DNA of 64,000 bases from the NCBI GenBank assembly GCA_029776065.1, contig JARVJP010000011.1, positions 437,338 to 501,337 on the forward strand. The letters are read 5' to 3'. The position numbers and the translations under genes are program-made. The stretch comes from Nitrososphaeria archaeon (lineage in GTDB: Archaea; Thermoproteota; Nitrososphaeria; JACIWG01). This document shows, one piece after another, positions 9,882-18,969 of this stretch (positions are counted from its first letter, which is position 1; each line of letters begins with the position of its first letter). A model generated the notes under the pieces. That model saw only the letters and a list, made by a program, of their open reading frames with translations, searched no databases and had not been told where the DNA came from.

Positions 9882-10298
9882 TTACAAGGTTGTGTTAGTA
9901 TTTTTGCTTTTTGTAGCCTCCTCTGTAAATCTTTTAATAATTATCTCTTGTAGTTTTTGAAAGTAAAGTCTGGTTGCGAAAGGCATCTCTTCTAAGTGGT
10001 CATCTATGGCTTTCATGAAGAATGGTACTGCTCGTTTAGACATATCTACCTTAAACTTCATTGGGAATATTTGATCTTGCTGTACCTTTATACTCTCTCG
10101 CAACTCCTCAGTTGGGCATAGCGCTTTGGCTTCTGATTCAATAATACTGTACCAAGAGCCTAACACCTCAGGGTTTAACCCCTCCTTTGAGCTTTCTATT
10201 TCTTCTAAAATACGGGTTAAGTCGCCGAGGTTAAGTGGGTCGAATGACATATTTCCGCCCAAGTTAATTAGTCGCTCTAGTAAATAATCATTTATCAC
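9882..10298 (-). CDS. Hypothetical helical protein
   Basis: ORF fills the gap between convergent and co-directional neighbours; no family recognised. Confidence 0.6.
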   Translation of the reverse strand: MINDYLLERLINLGGNMSFDPLNLGDLTRILEEIESSKEGLNPEVLGSWYSIIESEAKALCPTEELRESIKVQQDQIFPMKFKVDMSKRAVPFFMKAIDDHLEEMPFATRLYFQKLQEIIIKRFTEEATKSKNTNTTL

Positions 10299-10337
10299 AT
10301 GCTATGTGTCTCTTTTGATTAGATCATCTACCTCGGT

Positions 10338-11444
10338 CTATGAGATCGTTGCTTTCTCTATCGTCGCATTCGCTAACATTTGTTTTTTCGGCTCATAGGG
10401 TGTACCTGGTACCCTTGACACGTCTATTTTTCCTCGATCACAAAGCCTTATGTCTGGGTGACCTAGATCATCAATATAGAACTTATTCGAAGGAAATATG
10501 TCGGAGGGATATTTGAAGTTATCTAGAGTAGCAAGTTCGATCGAGATACCTTGGCCTATTGATGATTCAAGCATGCCACCTACCCAACATTTTATGCCTG
10601 CGTCACGGCAGATGTCGTGGACTTTTAAGGAATTGTATAATCCACCAATTCTGCCAACTTTGATGTTGATGTAACGACAGCTTCCAAGCTCGATCGCTTG
10701 TTCAGCTGCTTTTATGCATGTGATGCTTTCATCTAGGCAGATCGGTGTCTCTATCTGTTTTTGTAATTTAGCATGGTCCAACAGGTCAGTATGATGGAGG
10801 GGTTGTTCGATCATTTCAAGCTCATATCTATCCACTTTCTTAAAAAGGTCTAAGTCCTTAAGTGTGAAGCCAGCGTTACAGTCTATGTGAAATGGAAAGT
10901 TGGGGAAAGCGTCTCTTACCACACTCAACATGTTAACGTCCCACCCTCTTTTGAACTTCAGCTTAACCCTTGGAAAACCTTCTTCTACTGCTCTCTCGAT
11001 CTTCTTCAGTAGCATGTCTATGCTGTCTTGGACCCCAAAGTCATCCCCTACTTCGACCGCCCTAGTCGTTCCACCTAAAATTCTATGTAAAGGCTTCTTT
11101 TGAATTTTAGCGTTCAAAACCCACCAAGCTGATTCAACTCCTGCTTTGGCAAAGGGGTTGCCTTTAATGTGTTGTAGTTGAAGAAGTAGCTCCTCTGCGT
11201 CTGCTATATCTTTTCTAACAATCTTCGGGACTAAAAAGTCCTTTATCAGCGTGAATACGCCTCCTGCCCATTCGGGTGAATAGCAAGGCGCGTTGAGAGG
11301 GGAGGTCTCTGACCAAGCGTATTCATCACCTGAAACCATCTTAACTAAAACAGAGTGTATTTCCGAGTCTTCACCGTAGGCTGTTCGCCATGGATAGATC
11401 AGCGGCATTGCCACATGGTAGACTTCTATTTTATCTATCTTCAT
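10338..11444 (-). CDS. Enolase-superfamily (mandelate racemase/muconate lactonizing) enzyme
   Basis: VKLKFKRGW, HIDCNAGF, EQPL, CLDESI, NIKVGRIGG motifs. Confidence 0.9.
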   Translation of the reverse strand: MKIDKIEVYHVAMPLIYPWRTAYGEDSEIHSVLVKMVSGDEYAWSETSPLNAPCYSPEWAGGVFTLIKDFLVPKIVRKDIADAEELLLQLQHIKGNPFAKAGVESAWWVLNAKIQKKPLHRILGGTTRAVEVGDDFGVQDSIDMLLKKIERAVEEGFPRVKLKFKRGWDVNMLSVVRDAFPNFPFHIDCNAGFTLKDLDLFKKVDRYELEMIEQPLHHTDLLDHAKLQKQIETPICLDESITCIKAAEQAIELGSCRYINIKVGRIGGLYNSLKVHDICRDAGIKCWVGGMLESSIGQGISIELATLDNFKYPSDIFPSNKFYIDDLGHPDIRLCDRGKIDVSRVPGTPYEPKKQMLANATIEKATIS

Positions 11445-11551
11445 TTAGTTCTAACCAACCCTTCTGGTAACTCCTTTTATAAAAACGAAGCTCATAAGTT
11501 TATGCTTCAATCTTAAATAGTTTATATTTAGGTTTAAAGAACTTTTTAGAT

Positions 11552-12394
11552 ATGTCAAATCAGAAGCATGATGTCAAGAAAAGGAAGCTTCTAAAACTGA
11601 TTGGAGGTTTAGTTATTGTTGGGGGAGCAATCGTTACTTGGCTTGGCTTAGAACGATCACTAATCAATAGGCAAAGCGATGTCACACAAAATGGGGCTAC
11701 AGTTCCTGGGAAAAGACTTTTCCTCCCCTTACCTAGGTTCAAAAGCAATGTTAGGTTAGAAGAAGCCATTGCGTGGAGAAGGTCGATAAGAGAATATAAG
11801 GATGAGCCAATAACTATTGAAAACCTCTCAATGTTGTTGTGGGCTGCGCAAGGACTTACTGAGTTCAAATACGGGTTCAGAACAGCTCCAAGTGCTGGAG
11901 GAACTTACCCAATAGAAATATATGTTTCTGTTTCAGAGAACGGTGTCCTTGTGAATGAGGTTGAGTATTTGCCAAGTGGCTCGTACAAGTATTATTGCCT
12001 TGATCATAGTCTTAGGTTGATCAAGTCGGGGGATATTAGGGAAGACTTGGCTAAAGCATCTTTAAACCAAGAATGGGTTAGAAAGGCACCTTTATCTTTT
12101 GTGGTATTCGCCGACTATGGGAGGACTATGAAGGTGTATGGGCAAAGAGGTGAGCAATATGTTCACATGGAAGATGGTCATGTAGGGCAAAATATCTACT
12201 TGATGGCAACTGCCCTTAATTTGGGTGCTGTTGTTATTGGCGCGTTTCACGACGACCACGTCAAAAGCACTATGGGTGCGACAGGAAATGAACAGCCATT
12301 ATATGTTATTCCAATAGGCGTCCCTAAAGAACTTTATCGGATAACTGAAGAAGACTTAGCTGAGCACTTTAAGAAGGCGAGATCATTTGAATAG
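11552..12394 (+). CDS. SagB/ThcOx-type nitroreductase-family protein with N-terminal membrane anchor
   Basis: RRSIREYKDEPITIENLSMLLWAAQG, APSAGGTYPIEIYV, VGQNIYLMATALNLGAVVIGAF; N-terminal TM segment. Confidence 0.88.
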   Translation: MSNQKHDVKKRKLLKLIGGLVIVGGAIVTWLGLERSLINRQSDVTQNGATVPGKRLFLPLPRFKSNVRLEEAIAWRRSIREYKDEPITIENLSMLLWAAQGLTEFKYGFRTAPSAGGTYPIEIYVSVSENGVLVNEVEYLPSGSYKYYCLDHSLRLIKSGDIREDLAKASLNQEWVRKAPLSFVVFADYGRTMKVYGQRGEQYVHMEDGHVGQNIYLMATALNLGAVVIGAFHDDHVKSTMGATGNEQPLYVIPIGVPKELYRITEEDLAEHFKKARSFE

Positions 12395-12734
12395 AATGAA
12401 GATTTACAGCTTGGTCGTTGAATACACATCGATTCCTCTCCTTGTAGGCCTCTATGTCTCCTTCCTCTCAGGAATGGGGCTAGTGGACACCGAATTCGTT
12501 AAATTCTTGACTTTTGGGTTACTGGACTACTTTCAAAGTTTATCCTTGCACACAAATCTCTGGCTACACTACGCCGTTGGTCTACTGATGATATTGCATT
12601 CGGTTTCAGGGTTAGGTCTTCTAATAGATCGGAAGATAAAGAGCACAACCCTTAGGTTGGTTCTAGAGACTTCTATAATTGTGTTTGTCGGTGCTGTGCT
12701 AACAATACAGTTCACATTCTTGTTTATCTTCTGA
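12387..12734 (+). CDS. Small polytopic membrane protein, possibly heme-b binding
   Basis: Several TM segments; LHTNLWLHYAVGLLMILHSVSGLGLL has His spacing reminiscent of membrane cytochrome b; overlaps upstream gene. Confidence 0.6.
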   Translation: MNRMKIYSLVVEYTSIPLLVGLYVSFLSGMGLVDTEFVKFLTFGLLDYFQSLSLHTNLWLHYAVGLLMILHSVSGLGLLIDRKIKSTTLRLVLETSIIVFVGAVLTIQFTFLFIF

Positions 12735-12825
12735 TCTCTTCTTTTGGAGTTGTTCTGTAGGTTTGTGCGCCTCGGCTCTGTAACATTATAAATTTAAGTA
12801 TGACAGCATGTGTATTTGATGAATT

Positions 12826-13878
12826 TTATTGAGTCTTGGCTGAAGCCTTTATGCGAGCCTTCTGCTCCAATGTAAGTGATGTCCTTTCCAGTTCGGTGAT
12901 AAATCTTCTAGTGAAGACCGCTATCTTGCTCGAATCTTCGCTTGAAGTCTTCCTTTCAAGTTTTTGGCCTATGACCCTGCTTGCAAGGCTGTAGAATTCC
13001 ATGGCCTGATCTTGGGAAGCTAAAGTCTTTCCAACTTGCGAGAACGCTTTTATGGTCTTGATAAAGTCGAAGCTTTTTCCTACAGCGCCAACCTTATCTC
13101 TTAGAGCAGCCACCAGGCTCTCACAGGAAAGTCTTATGGATTCTTCCCATCTCCCACTGTCATGCGCCTCAAAGGACTCTACCAACTTGTTACATGCTTC
13201 CTTTAACTCTTCGACTTTAAATTTCATCTGGAATACGCAGTTTTCCCCTTTTTGTGATTCTGAAACCGATTCGCATAAAAGAGTTTTTCTTGGAGTTTGG
13301 TATATGTTATTAGCCCATCTAGTCCATTCCATGAATGCTTGTGTTGTCACACCCTTTAGGTATCCTTCAAAGAAGGGGCAATGTCGATGTACCTCGTGTT
13401 CGTATCCGATGGTAAGAAAGTTTTTACTGATCTTCACCTCTGCCATTTTTTTATTTTCGTCGAATAGGTTAACCTTTATATCGCCCCATCTAGCGGAGCT
13501 GTCGAAGATGGCCCAGACGACAAGTATGGTTTTGTAGTTTTTCGGAAGCCTATTTTTCTGCTTAAGTGTCTCGATCAGAATGTGGCCAAAGCTTATTCCT
13601 ATTTCTTCCCCCCATCTTTGAAGAAGCTTTCCATATAGTTCAGGGCCTGCATGGTCCCTCGCACCGTCCAAGAGTGTCTGAACAGTTGTTGCCCTGAGAA
13701 TTATACGTGATGGATCGATGACTGGGATGACGACTCTTGACTTCTCTAGGGATTTCTTGAGTGCTTCTTGAATCGATTTGTATGCTTGTTCGCTTATACG
13801 GTTCACATATTGAGCTTTACCTACAATTTCATCAACGGTCTTTAAGGCCTCGGTTTCATCGAAGGATTGTATTGACAT
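12826..13878 (-). CDS. Hypothetical protein, possible V4R-like N-terminal domain plus helical C-terminus
   Basis: GPELYGKLLQRWGEEIGISFGHIL, HRHCPFFEGYLKGV, CESVSESQKGENCVFQMKF pattern. Confidence 0.5.
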   Translation of the reverse strand: MSIQSFDETEALKTVDEIVGKAQYVNRISEQAYKSIQEALKKSLEKSRVVIPVIDPSRIILRATTVQTLLDGARDHAGPELYGKLLQRWGEEIGISFGHILIETLKQKNRLPKNYKTILVVWAIFDSSARWGDIKVNLFDENKKMAEVKISKNFLTIGYEHEVHRHCPFFEGYLKGVTTQAFMEWTRWANNIYQTPRKTLLCESVSESQKGENCVFQMKFKVEELKEACNKLVESFEAHDSGRWEESIRLSCESLVAALRDKVGAVGKSFDFIKTIKAFSQVGKTLASQDQAMEFYSLASRVIGQKLERKTSSEDSSKIAVFTRRFITELERTSLTLEQKARIKASAKTQ

Positions 13879-13949
13879 TATAGTCTAATATCTGTTAACC
13901 TCCACTAATCCTTTTAAGTCTTATGGTAGGGATACAAGGGAGGGATTTG

Positions 13950-14792
13950 ATGACAGGAAGTAGGGTTAGGGTGGCTTTTCAGGGGGAAGTAGGCGCCTAC
14001 AGTGAAGAAGCTTCATTGACCTTTTTTGGTCAGGACATAGACACTCTACCCTATAGGACTTTGACTGAAGTCTTCCACGCTGTAGAGAATGAAGAAGCTG
14101 AATATGGGCTGGTGCCTATAGAGAACTCTATTGAGGGGAGTGTTTTTCAAACCTATGATCTGTTTCTGGAGTCAAAGCTTATGATTTGGGGAGAAACCGT
14201 GTTTAAGGTAACGCATTGTTTAATTTCAAAGGAAAAAGATATTAGCTCGGTGAAGGAAGTCTATTCTCACCCTCAGGCTTTGGGGCAGTGTAGGAAGTTC
14301 TTGGAGCGTTTGGGCTGTACCCTGATAGCCTCTTATGATACTGCTGGGAGTGTGAAGATCCTTAAAGAGAAGAATCTTCCGAATGCAGCGGCGATAGCGA
14401 GTGAAAGGGCTGCAAAGGTCTACGGAATGAACATTCTAGCACGTAATATTGAATCTGATCCCTATAACTACACTCGGTTCCTCGCTATTGCTTTAAATGA
14501 TAATGAAAGAACAGGAAATGATAAAACTTCAATAATCTTCTCAACCAAACATGTTCCCAGTGCGCTGTATAAAGCGCTTGAACCGTTTGCTAAGAGGAAT
14601 ATTAATCTGACTAAGATCGAATCTCGTCCTATAATAGGGAAACCTTGGGAATACAACTTCTACTTGGACTTTGAAGGACATAGGGTTGAAGAAAGGATGA
14701 AGGAAGCGTTGAAGGAACTGGAGGTGAATTCGACTTTCTTGAAGGTTTTAGGCTCTTATCCGAAGGCGAAGGAGCTTGTCGTACAAAGTTGA
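13950..14792 (+). CDS. pheA: Prephenate dehydratase
   Basis: VAFQGEVGAYSEEA, PIENSIEGSVFQTYDL, ESRPIIGKPWEYNFYLDFEG; SD GGGAGG before ATG 13950 (ORF opens at 13923). Confidence 0.95.
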   Translation: MTGSRVRVAFQGEVGAYSEEASLTFFGQDIDTLPYRTLTEVFHAVENEEAEYGLVPIENSIEGSVFQTYDLFLESKLMIWGETVFKVTHCLISKEKDISSVKEVYSHPQALGQCRKFLERLGCTLIASYDTAGSVKILKEKNLPNAAAIASERAAKVYGMNILARNIESDPYNYTRFLAIALNDNERTGNDKTSIIFSTKHVPSALYKALEPFAKRNINLTKIESRPIIGKPWEYNFYLDFEGHRVEERMKEALKELEVNSTFLKVLGSYPKAKELVVQS

Positions 14793-14811
14793 ACTCGATA
14801 GTTCCAAGAAC

Positions 14812-14964
14812 ATGGGAAGCAATATCATGGGATTAGAAGACTGGGTCGGTCTTCAGTCAGAAGAATCACTCGCTATCAGTAAAAAGTGTTTACATATTAA
14901 CTGCGTTCTGCTAAACTGTTGCATGAACGAAGACAAAGAATGCCCTGTTGCAGTGGTGATTTAA
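14812..14964 (+). CDS. Candidate 50-aa Cys-rich small protein between pheA and tyrA
   Basis: MGSNIMGLEDWVGLQSEESLAISKKCLHINCVLLNCCMNEDKECPVAVVI; ends 2 bp before the tyrA ATG. Confidence 0.4.
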   Translation: MGSNIMGLEDWVGLQSEESLAISKKCLHINCVLLNCCMNEDKECPVAVVI

Positions 14965-14966
14965 CA

Positions 14967-15800
14967 ATGAATTTCAAGAGGGTTGCGATAATTGGCGGCG
15001 CTGGAAGGATGGGTCGATGGTTCTCCAAATTCTTCGTTAAAGAAGGTTTTGAGGTAATCATCTCAGGTAGGATGAAGAGCAAACTGGTCCAGCTCAAGAG
15101 AGAACTGCCCTCGATCAACGTGGCTGAGGACAATGTTGAGGCTGTTAAATGTGCTGACTTGATAGTGATCTCCGTTCCTCCTCTGGACTTTAAAGCGGTT
15201 GTTGAACAGATCGGCCCACATCTTAAAGCTGGGCAGGTGGTTATTGATTTGACATCGATAAAGGAAGTCCCAGTCCAGCTTATGCATAAATACATCAGAA
15301 ACTGTGTTACACTTGGGGCTCACCCCATGTTCGGTCCGTCTGCTACAGATTATCATCAGAACTTTATATTAACGCCTACTTCAGAAGAAGAACAGAAGTT
15401 AGCAGAGGATATAAAGCGGTGGCTTGAGATAAAAGGATTTAAGGTGCGTATGATGTCTCCAATAGAACACGATAAGTTGATGGGCACAATATTGGGGTTA
15501 TCGCATTTTATAGGTCTTGTTGCCCTAGATACTTGGATCGATATTGGATTGGAAGAGCTGAGGAAGATCGGTGGAACTAGCTTTAATCTGCTCTTTACCT
15601 TAGCTGACAACGTTGTGCACTCTGATCCAAACCTTTATGCGGAGATCCAGATGGGCTTAGTTAGCACTGAGGACGCTGAATTAAAGTTTAAAATGAATGT
15701 TAAAAAGTGGTTGGGAATTTTGAGAAAGAAGGATAGACAAAGGTTTATAGAAGAAATGGTAAGGCTGAGGAAGGCTTTCGACGGTCATAGCCTGAGATAG
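14967..15800 (+). CDS. tyrA: Prephenate dehydrogenase
   Basis: VAIIGGAGRMGRWFSKFF, VISVPPLDF, HPMFGPSA; likely start ATG 14967. Confidence 0.9.
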   Translation: MNFKRVAIIGGAGRMGRWFSKFFVKEGFEVIISGRMKSKLVQLKRELPSINVAEDNVEAVKCADLIVISVPPLDFKAVVEQIGPHLKAGQVVIDLTSIKEVPVQLMHKYIRNCVTLGAHPMFGPSATDYHQNFILTPTSEEEQKLAEDIKRWLEIKGFKVRMMSPIEHDKLMGTILGLSHFIGLVALDTWIDIGLEELRKIGGTSFNLLFTLADNVVHSDPNLYAEIQMGLVSTEDAELKFKMNVKKWLGILRKKDRQRFIEEMVRLRKAFDGHSLR

Positions 15801-15822
15801 GTTCCATCCTTTGTGTTAATTT

Positions 15823-16101
15823 TTAGAACTCTTTCCCTTGCGCGCTTCTACACATCTTGACTATTCCCTTGAAGATCGATTCGCTTTCCTCGGGATCTAT
15901 GTTTAACTGCTCGGCGCGTTCTCTTATTCTCTTGTAGACTTCTGTTTCTCTGTTCGAATCAAGGATTGGCTTGTTATATTTTCTTTTTATTATCCCAACT
16001 TCTATTGAGACTTTGATTCTCTCCGATAGGAGTCTAATTATTTGTTCGTCTATTCTGTCTATCTCTTTTCTGAGTGCTTCGAGTTCATTCGCATATGTCA
16101 T
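15823..16101 (-). CDS. Chorismate mutase, AroQ class
   Basis: LRKEIDRIDEQIIRLLSERIKVSIEVGIIKRKYNKPILDSNRE. Confidence 0.92.
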   Translation of the reverse strand: MTYANELEALRKEIDRIDEQIIRLLSERIKVSIEVGIIKRKYNKPILDSNRETEVYKRIRERAEQLNIDPEESESIFKGIVKMCRSAQGKEF

Positions 16102-17200
16102 GGTCAACACCCCTCAAGGTTCGAGGTATGATGCCTGCTCTCATGGCGTGATCTACAAGGACTATCGCCATCATGCTCTCAACTATGGGTAAGGCTCTTG
16201 GTACAATACATGAATCATATCTTCCTTCAATTTGTAAGCTTGTCGGCTCCATTTTTACAATGTCGATAGTCTTCTGAGTCATTGAAATTGATGGCGTAGG
16301 CTTGATAGCTACTCGGCAGACGATAGGCATACCATTGCTAATGCCTCCTAAGATTCCACCAGAATTATTAGTTTCTGTGAGCACTCTTACTCCCTTAAGT
16401 GTGTATGCGTCGTTGTTTTCTGAACCTTTCATCTGTGCGCATCTGAATCCGGATCCGAACTCAACGCCTTTCACTGCCGGTATCGCGAATAATGCTTTGG
16501 CTAAGTCCCCGTCTAATGTATCAAATATTGGTTCTCCAAGACCGGCTGGCACGTTTAAGGCGATGCCTTCAACTATTCCTCCTACACTGTCTCCCTCGTT
16601 TCTGGACTTGTCGATCGCCTTCAACATTTTGGTTGCTGCTTCGAGGTCACCGCATCCAACAGGGTTCTCTCCAATATTTTTCTTGACTTCTGTTATACTC
16701 TTGGGCCTAGCCTTGACGCCTGCGATTTCAATTGTATGCGCTAATATCTCAATATTTAATAGTGTTAATAGTCTTTTTGCGAGTGCACCTGCCATCACAA
16801 AGCCTGCGGTGACCCTGCCTGAGAACCTTCCTCCACCTCTGTAATCGTTATAGCCACCGTATTTAATGTATGACGCGAAATCGGCATGACCGGGTCTTGG
16901 CTTTGTCTTCATTTTCTCATATGGTGTAGAGTCCACGTCCTTGTTTAACATCATCATACATATTGGAGCGCCTGTTGTGACCCCCTTAAACACTCCAGAA
17001 ACAATCTCTACTTTATCTTCTTCTTTTCTTTGAGTGAAAAAGTAGCTTTGACCTTTTCTCCTATCTAACTCTTTTTGGATTACATCCTCTGATAATCTAA
17101 GACCTGCTGGGCAGCCATCTATAATAGTTCCTATGCACCTACCATGACTTTCCCCGAAGTTTGTGACTTTATACATTACACCTATTGTGTTGGCGCTCAT
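16085..17200 (-). CDS. aroC: Chorismate synthase
   Basis: TNFGESHGRCIGTIIDGCPAG, RPGHADFASYIKYGGYNDYRGGGRFSGR. Confidence 0.97.
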   Translation of the reverse strand: MSANTIGVMYKVTNFGESHGRCIGTIIDGCPAGLRLSEDVIQKELDRRKGQSYFFTQRKEEDKVEIVSGVFKGVTTGAPICMMMLNKDVDSTPYEKMKTKPRPGHADFASYIKYGGYNDYRGGGRFSGRVTAGFVMAGALAKRLLTLLNIEILAHTIEIAGVKARPKSITEVKKNIGENPVGCGDLEAATKMLKAIDKSRNEGDSVGGIVEGIALNVPAGLGEPIFDTLDGDLAKALFAIPAVKGVEFGSGFRCAQMKGSENNDAYTLKGVRVLTETNNSGGILGGISNGMPIVCRVAIKPTPSISMTQKTIDIVKMEPTSLQIEGRYDSCIVPRALPIVESMMAIVLVDHAMRAGIIPRTLRGVDHDICE

Positions 17201-18480
17201 TCAACCACCTGGACGTTTGCGTTTAAGCTACTTATCACATTCCAGAATTCAGGAAAAGACTTTGTAACACATTCTGCATTCTCTATAACAGTCTGTCCTT
17301 CTGCTACTAATCCTAGTATAGCGCAGGCCATAGCTATCCTATGATCATTATATGGATATATTCTTGAACCATGTGCTTTTGAACCAGATATTCTGATAGC
17401 ATTAAGTTCTTTTTCTACCTTAATGTTCATGCTCTTCAAACACGTTTCCATGGCTTCAAGCCTATTTGATTCTTTAGACTTTAGTCGCTCCACCCCCGTT
17501 ATCAGGCTTGAGCCACCAGCCTGTGAACATAAGACGCAGGCTGCCGGAAATAGGTCTGGGCAGTTGGAAATGTCAAACTCTATCGGCTTAAGCGGTGATC
17601 TCTCAACGGTTATCGACTTTTCGTCTATCCGGATTCTTGCACCCATCTTTTTCATCAAGTTGATTAAAGCCTTATCCGCCTGCAAACTCCCTAAGTTTAG
17701 GCCTTCAGCGATAATTCTGCCTGTGAGTGCGGCTGCGGTAAGGACGTATGCTGCAGAGCTCCAGTCACCTTCAACCGTCAATGTGGTTGCTTTGTACTCT
17801 TGTGGAAAGACTTCAAACCTCCTGTTCTCTATGTTTTTGACTTCTACACCGAACTTGGATTGTACATCCAAGGTCAAAGAAATGTAAGGAAGAGACTGGA
17901 TTTCTGTCTGCGAGCTAATCAATACTCCTCCTTCAATTAGAGGTGAGATCAACAGTAGTGCGGAGATGAACTGTGAACTAATGTCTCCTCTTATGTTCAC
18001 TTGTCCACTTTTAGGCTTCCCTTTAACAGAAATCTTCAATCGCTCCCTATAACATTCTACCCCGAGCTGTCTTAGCGCTTCTAGAAGAGGTTCCATTGGA
18101 CGCCTCATCAGGCCTTCGCTTCCAGTAAGTCTACATTCTTTCCCAACTAATGTGCAAACGGCTGTCATAAATCGCAAGGTTGTACCCGATGATCTACAGA
18201 ATATCTCCTCCTTCGGTGCTGTGAATTTGCCTCCTTCTATAGTTAATTTGCCTTCTTCCAAAACTGTTTTGATCCCCAATCTCTCCAACGCCTCTATTGT
18301 AGCAAGAGTATCATCACATATCGACGGGGCAATTATTCTACTTGTGCCTTTGGCAAGGCCTGCAATGACTAAAGCTCTATGCGTTATGCTCTTAGATGGT
18401 GGTGGTCTGAAGAATCCTTCTATAGAGCTTCTCTTAACGATAGCCTTCATTATGTTCACCCGTTTTTTGTAAGATGTCAA
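17197..18480 (-). CDS. aroA: 3-phosphoshikimate 1-carboxyvinyltransferase
   Basis: PPPSKSITHRALVIAGLAKG, GSEGLMRRPMEPLLEALRQLG; actual start probably the internal MKAIVKR. Confidence 0.96.
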   Translation of the reverse strand: MTSYKKRVNIMKAIVKRSSIEGFFRPPPSKSITHRALVIAGLAKGTSRIIAPSICDDTLATIEALERLGIKTVLEEGKLTIEGGKFTAPKEEIFCRSSGTTLRFMTAVCTLVGKECRLTGSEGLMRRPMEPLLEALRQLGVECYRERLKISVKGKPKSGQVNIRGDISSQFISALLLISPLIEGGVLISSQTEIQSLPYISLTLDVQSKFGVEVKNIENRRFEVFPQEYKATTLTVEGDWSSAAYVLTAAALTGRIIAEGLNLGSLQADKALINLMKKMGARIRIDEKSITVERSPLKPIEFDISNCPDLFPAACVLCSQAGGSSLITGVERLKSKESNRLEAMETCLKSMNIKVEKELNAIRISGSKAHGSRIYPYNDHRIAMACAILGLVAEGQTVIENAECVTKSFPEFWNVISSLNANVQVVE

Positions 18481-18943
18481 CTATCTTTTCCACTACTTGT
18501 TCGACAGTCAGGTTGGTTGTGTCAACCTCATAGTCTGCAGAGGTCTCATATAGTTTTGCTCTGCGGGCTAGTAGTTCTTTGACTGCCTTAGACTGGTCCT
18601 CGACCTCAAGCAAAGGCCTCTTCCTTCCATTTTTTAAATTTCTTTCAATGATGGTGGCTGGGGATGCTTTTAGTAGGATGATAAAGCCATCTTGTTTTAG
18701 TCTCTCAATATTCATTTTGTTAACGACTACTCCCCCACCACAATCAATGACCACATTTCTCATTCCAGCCACTTCCTTTACGACTTCAATCTCCATTTTT
18801 CTGAAGGTTTCTTCGCCTTCCTCTTTAAATATCTGGCTTACCGTCTTTTTTGTCTTATCAGATATCATATCATCTATGCTTACATACTTCCTTCCCAGCC
18901 TTTGAGCTATGGCTTTGGCTACTGTAGTTTTCCCTGTTGCCAT
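18434..18943 (-). CDS. aroK: Shikimate kinase, bacterial AroK/P-loop type; true N-terminus probably further upstream
   Basis: Walker A GFMATGKT with its G-F lying upstream of the first ATG; VIDCGGGVV, NGRKRPLL. Confidence 0.92.
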   Translation of the reverse strand: MATGKTTVAKAIAQRLGRKYVSIDDMISDKTKKTVSQIFKEEGEETFRKMEIEVVKEVAGMRNVVIDCGGGVVVNKMNIERLKQDGFIILLKASPATIIERNLKNGRKRPLLEVEDQSKAVKELLARRAKLYETSADYEVDTTNLTVEQVVEKIVDILQKTGEHNEGYR

Positions 18944-18969
18944 AAAACCTATTAAAATAATGTTCGTCT

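Noticed and set aside
13052-13537. 161-aa forward ORF opposite the V4R-like gene
   Set aside because: Antisense ORF with no recognisable features; reverse frame is longer and better supported
16302-16844. 180-aa forward ORF opposite aroC
   Set aside because: Shadow ORF of a clearly coding opposite strand
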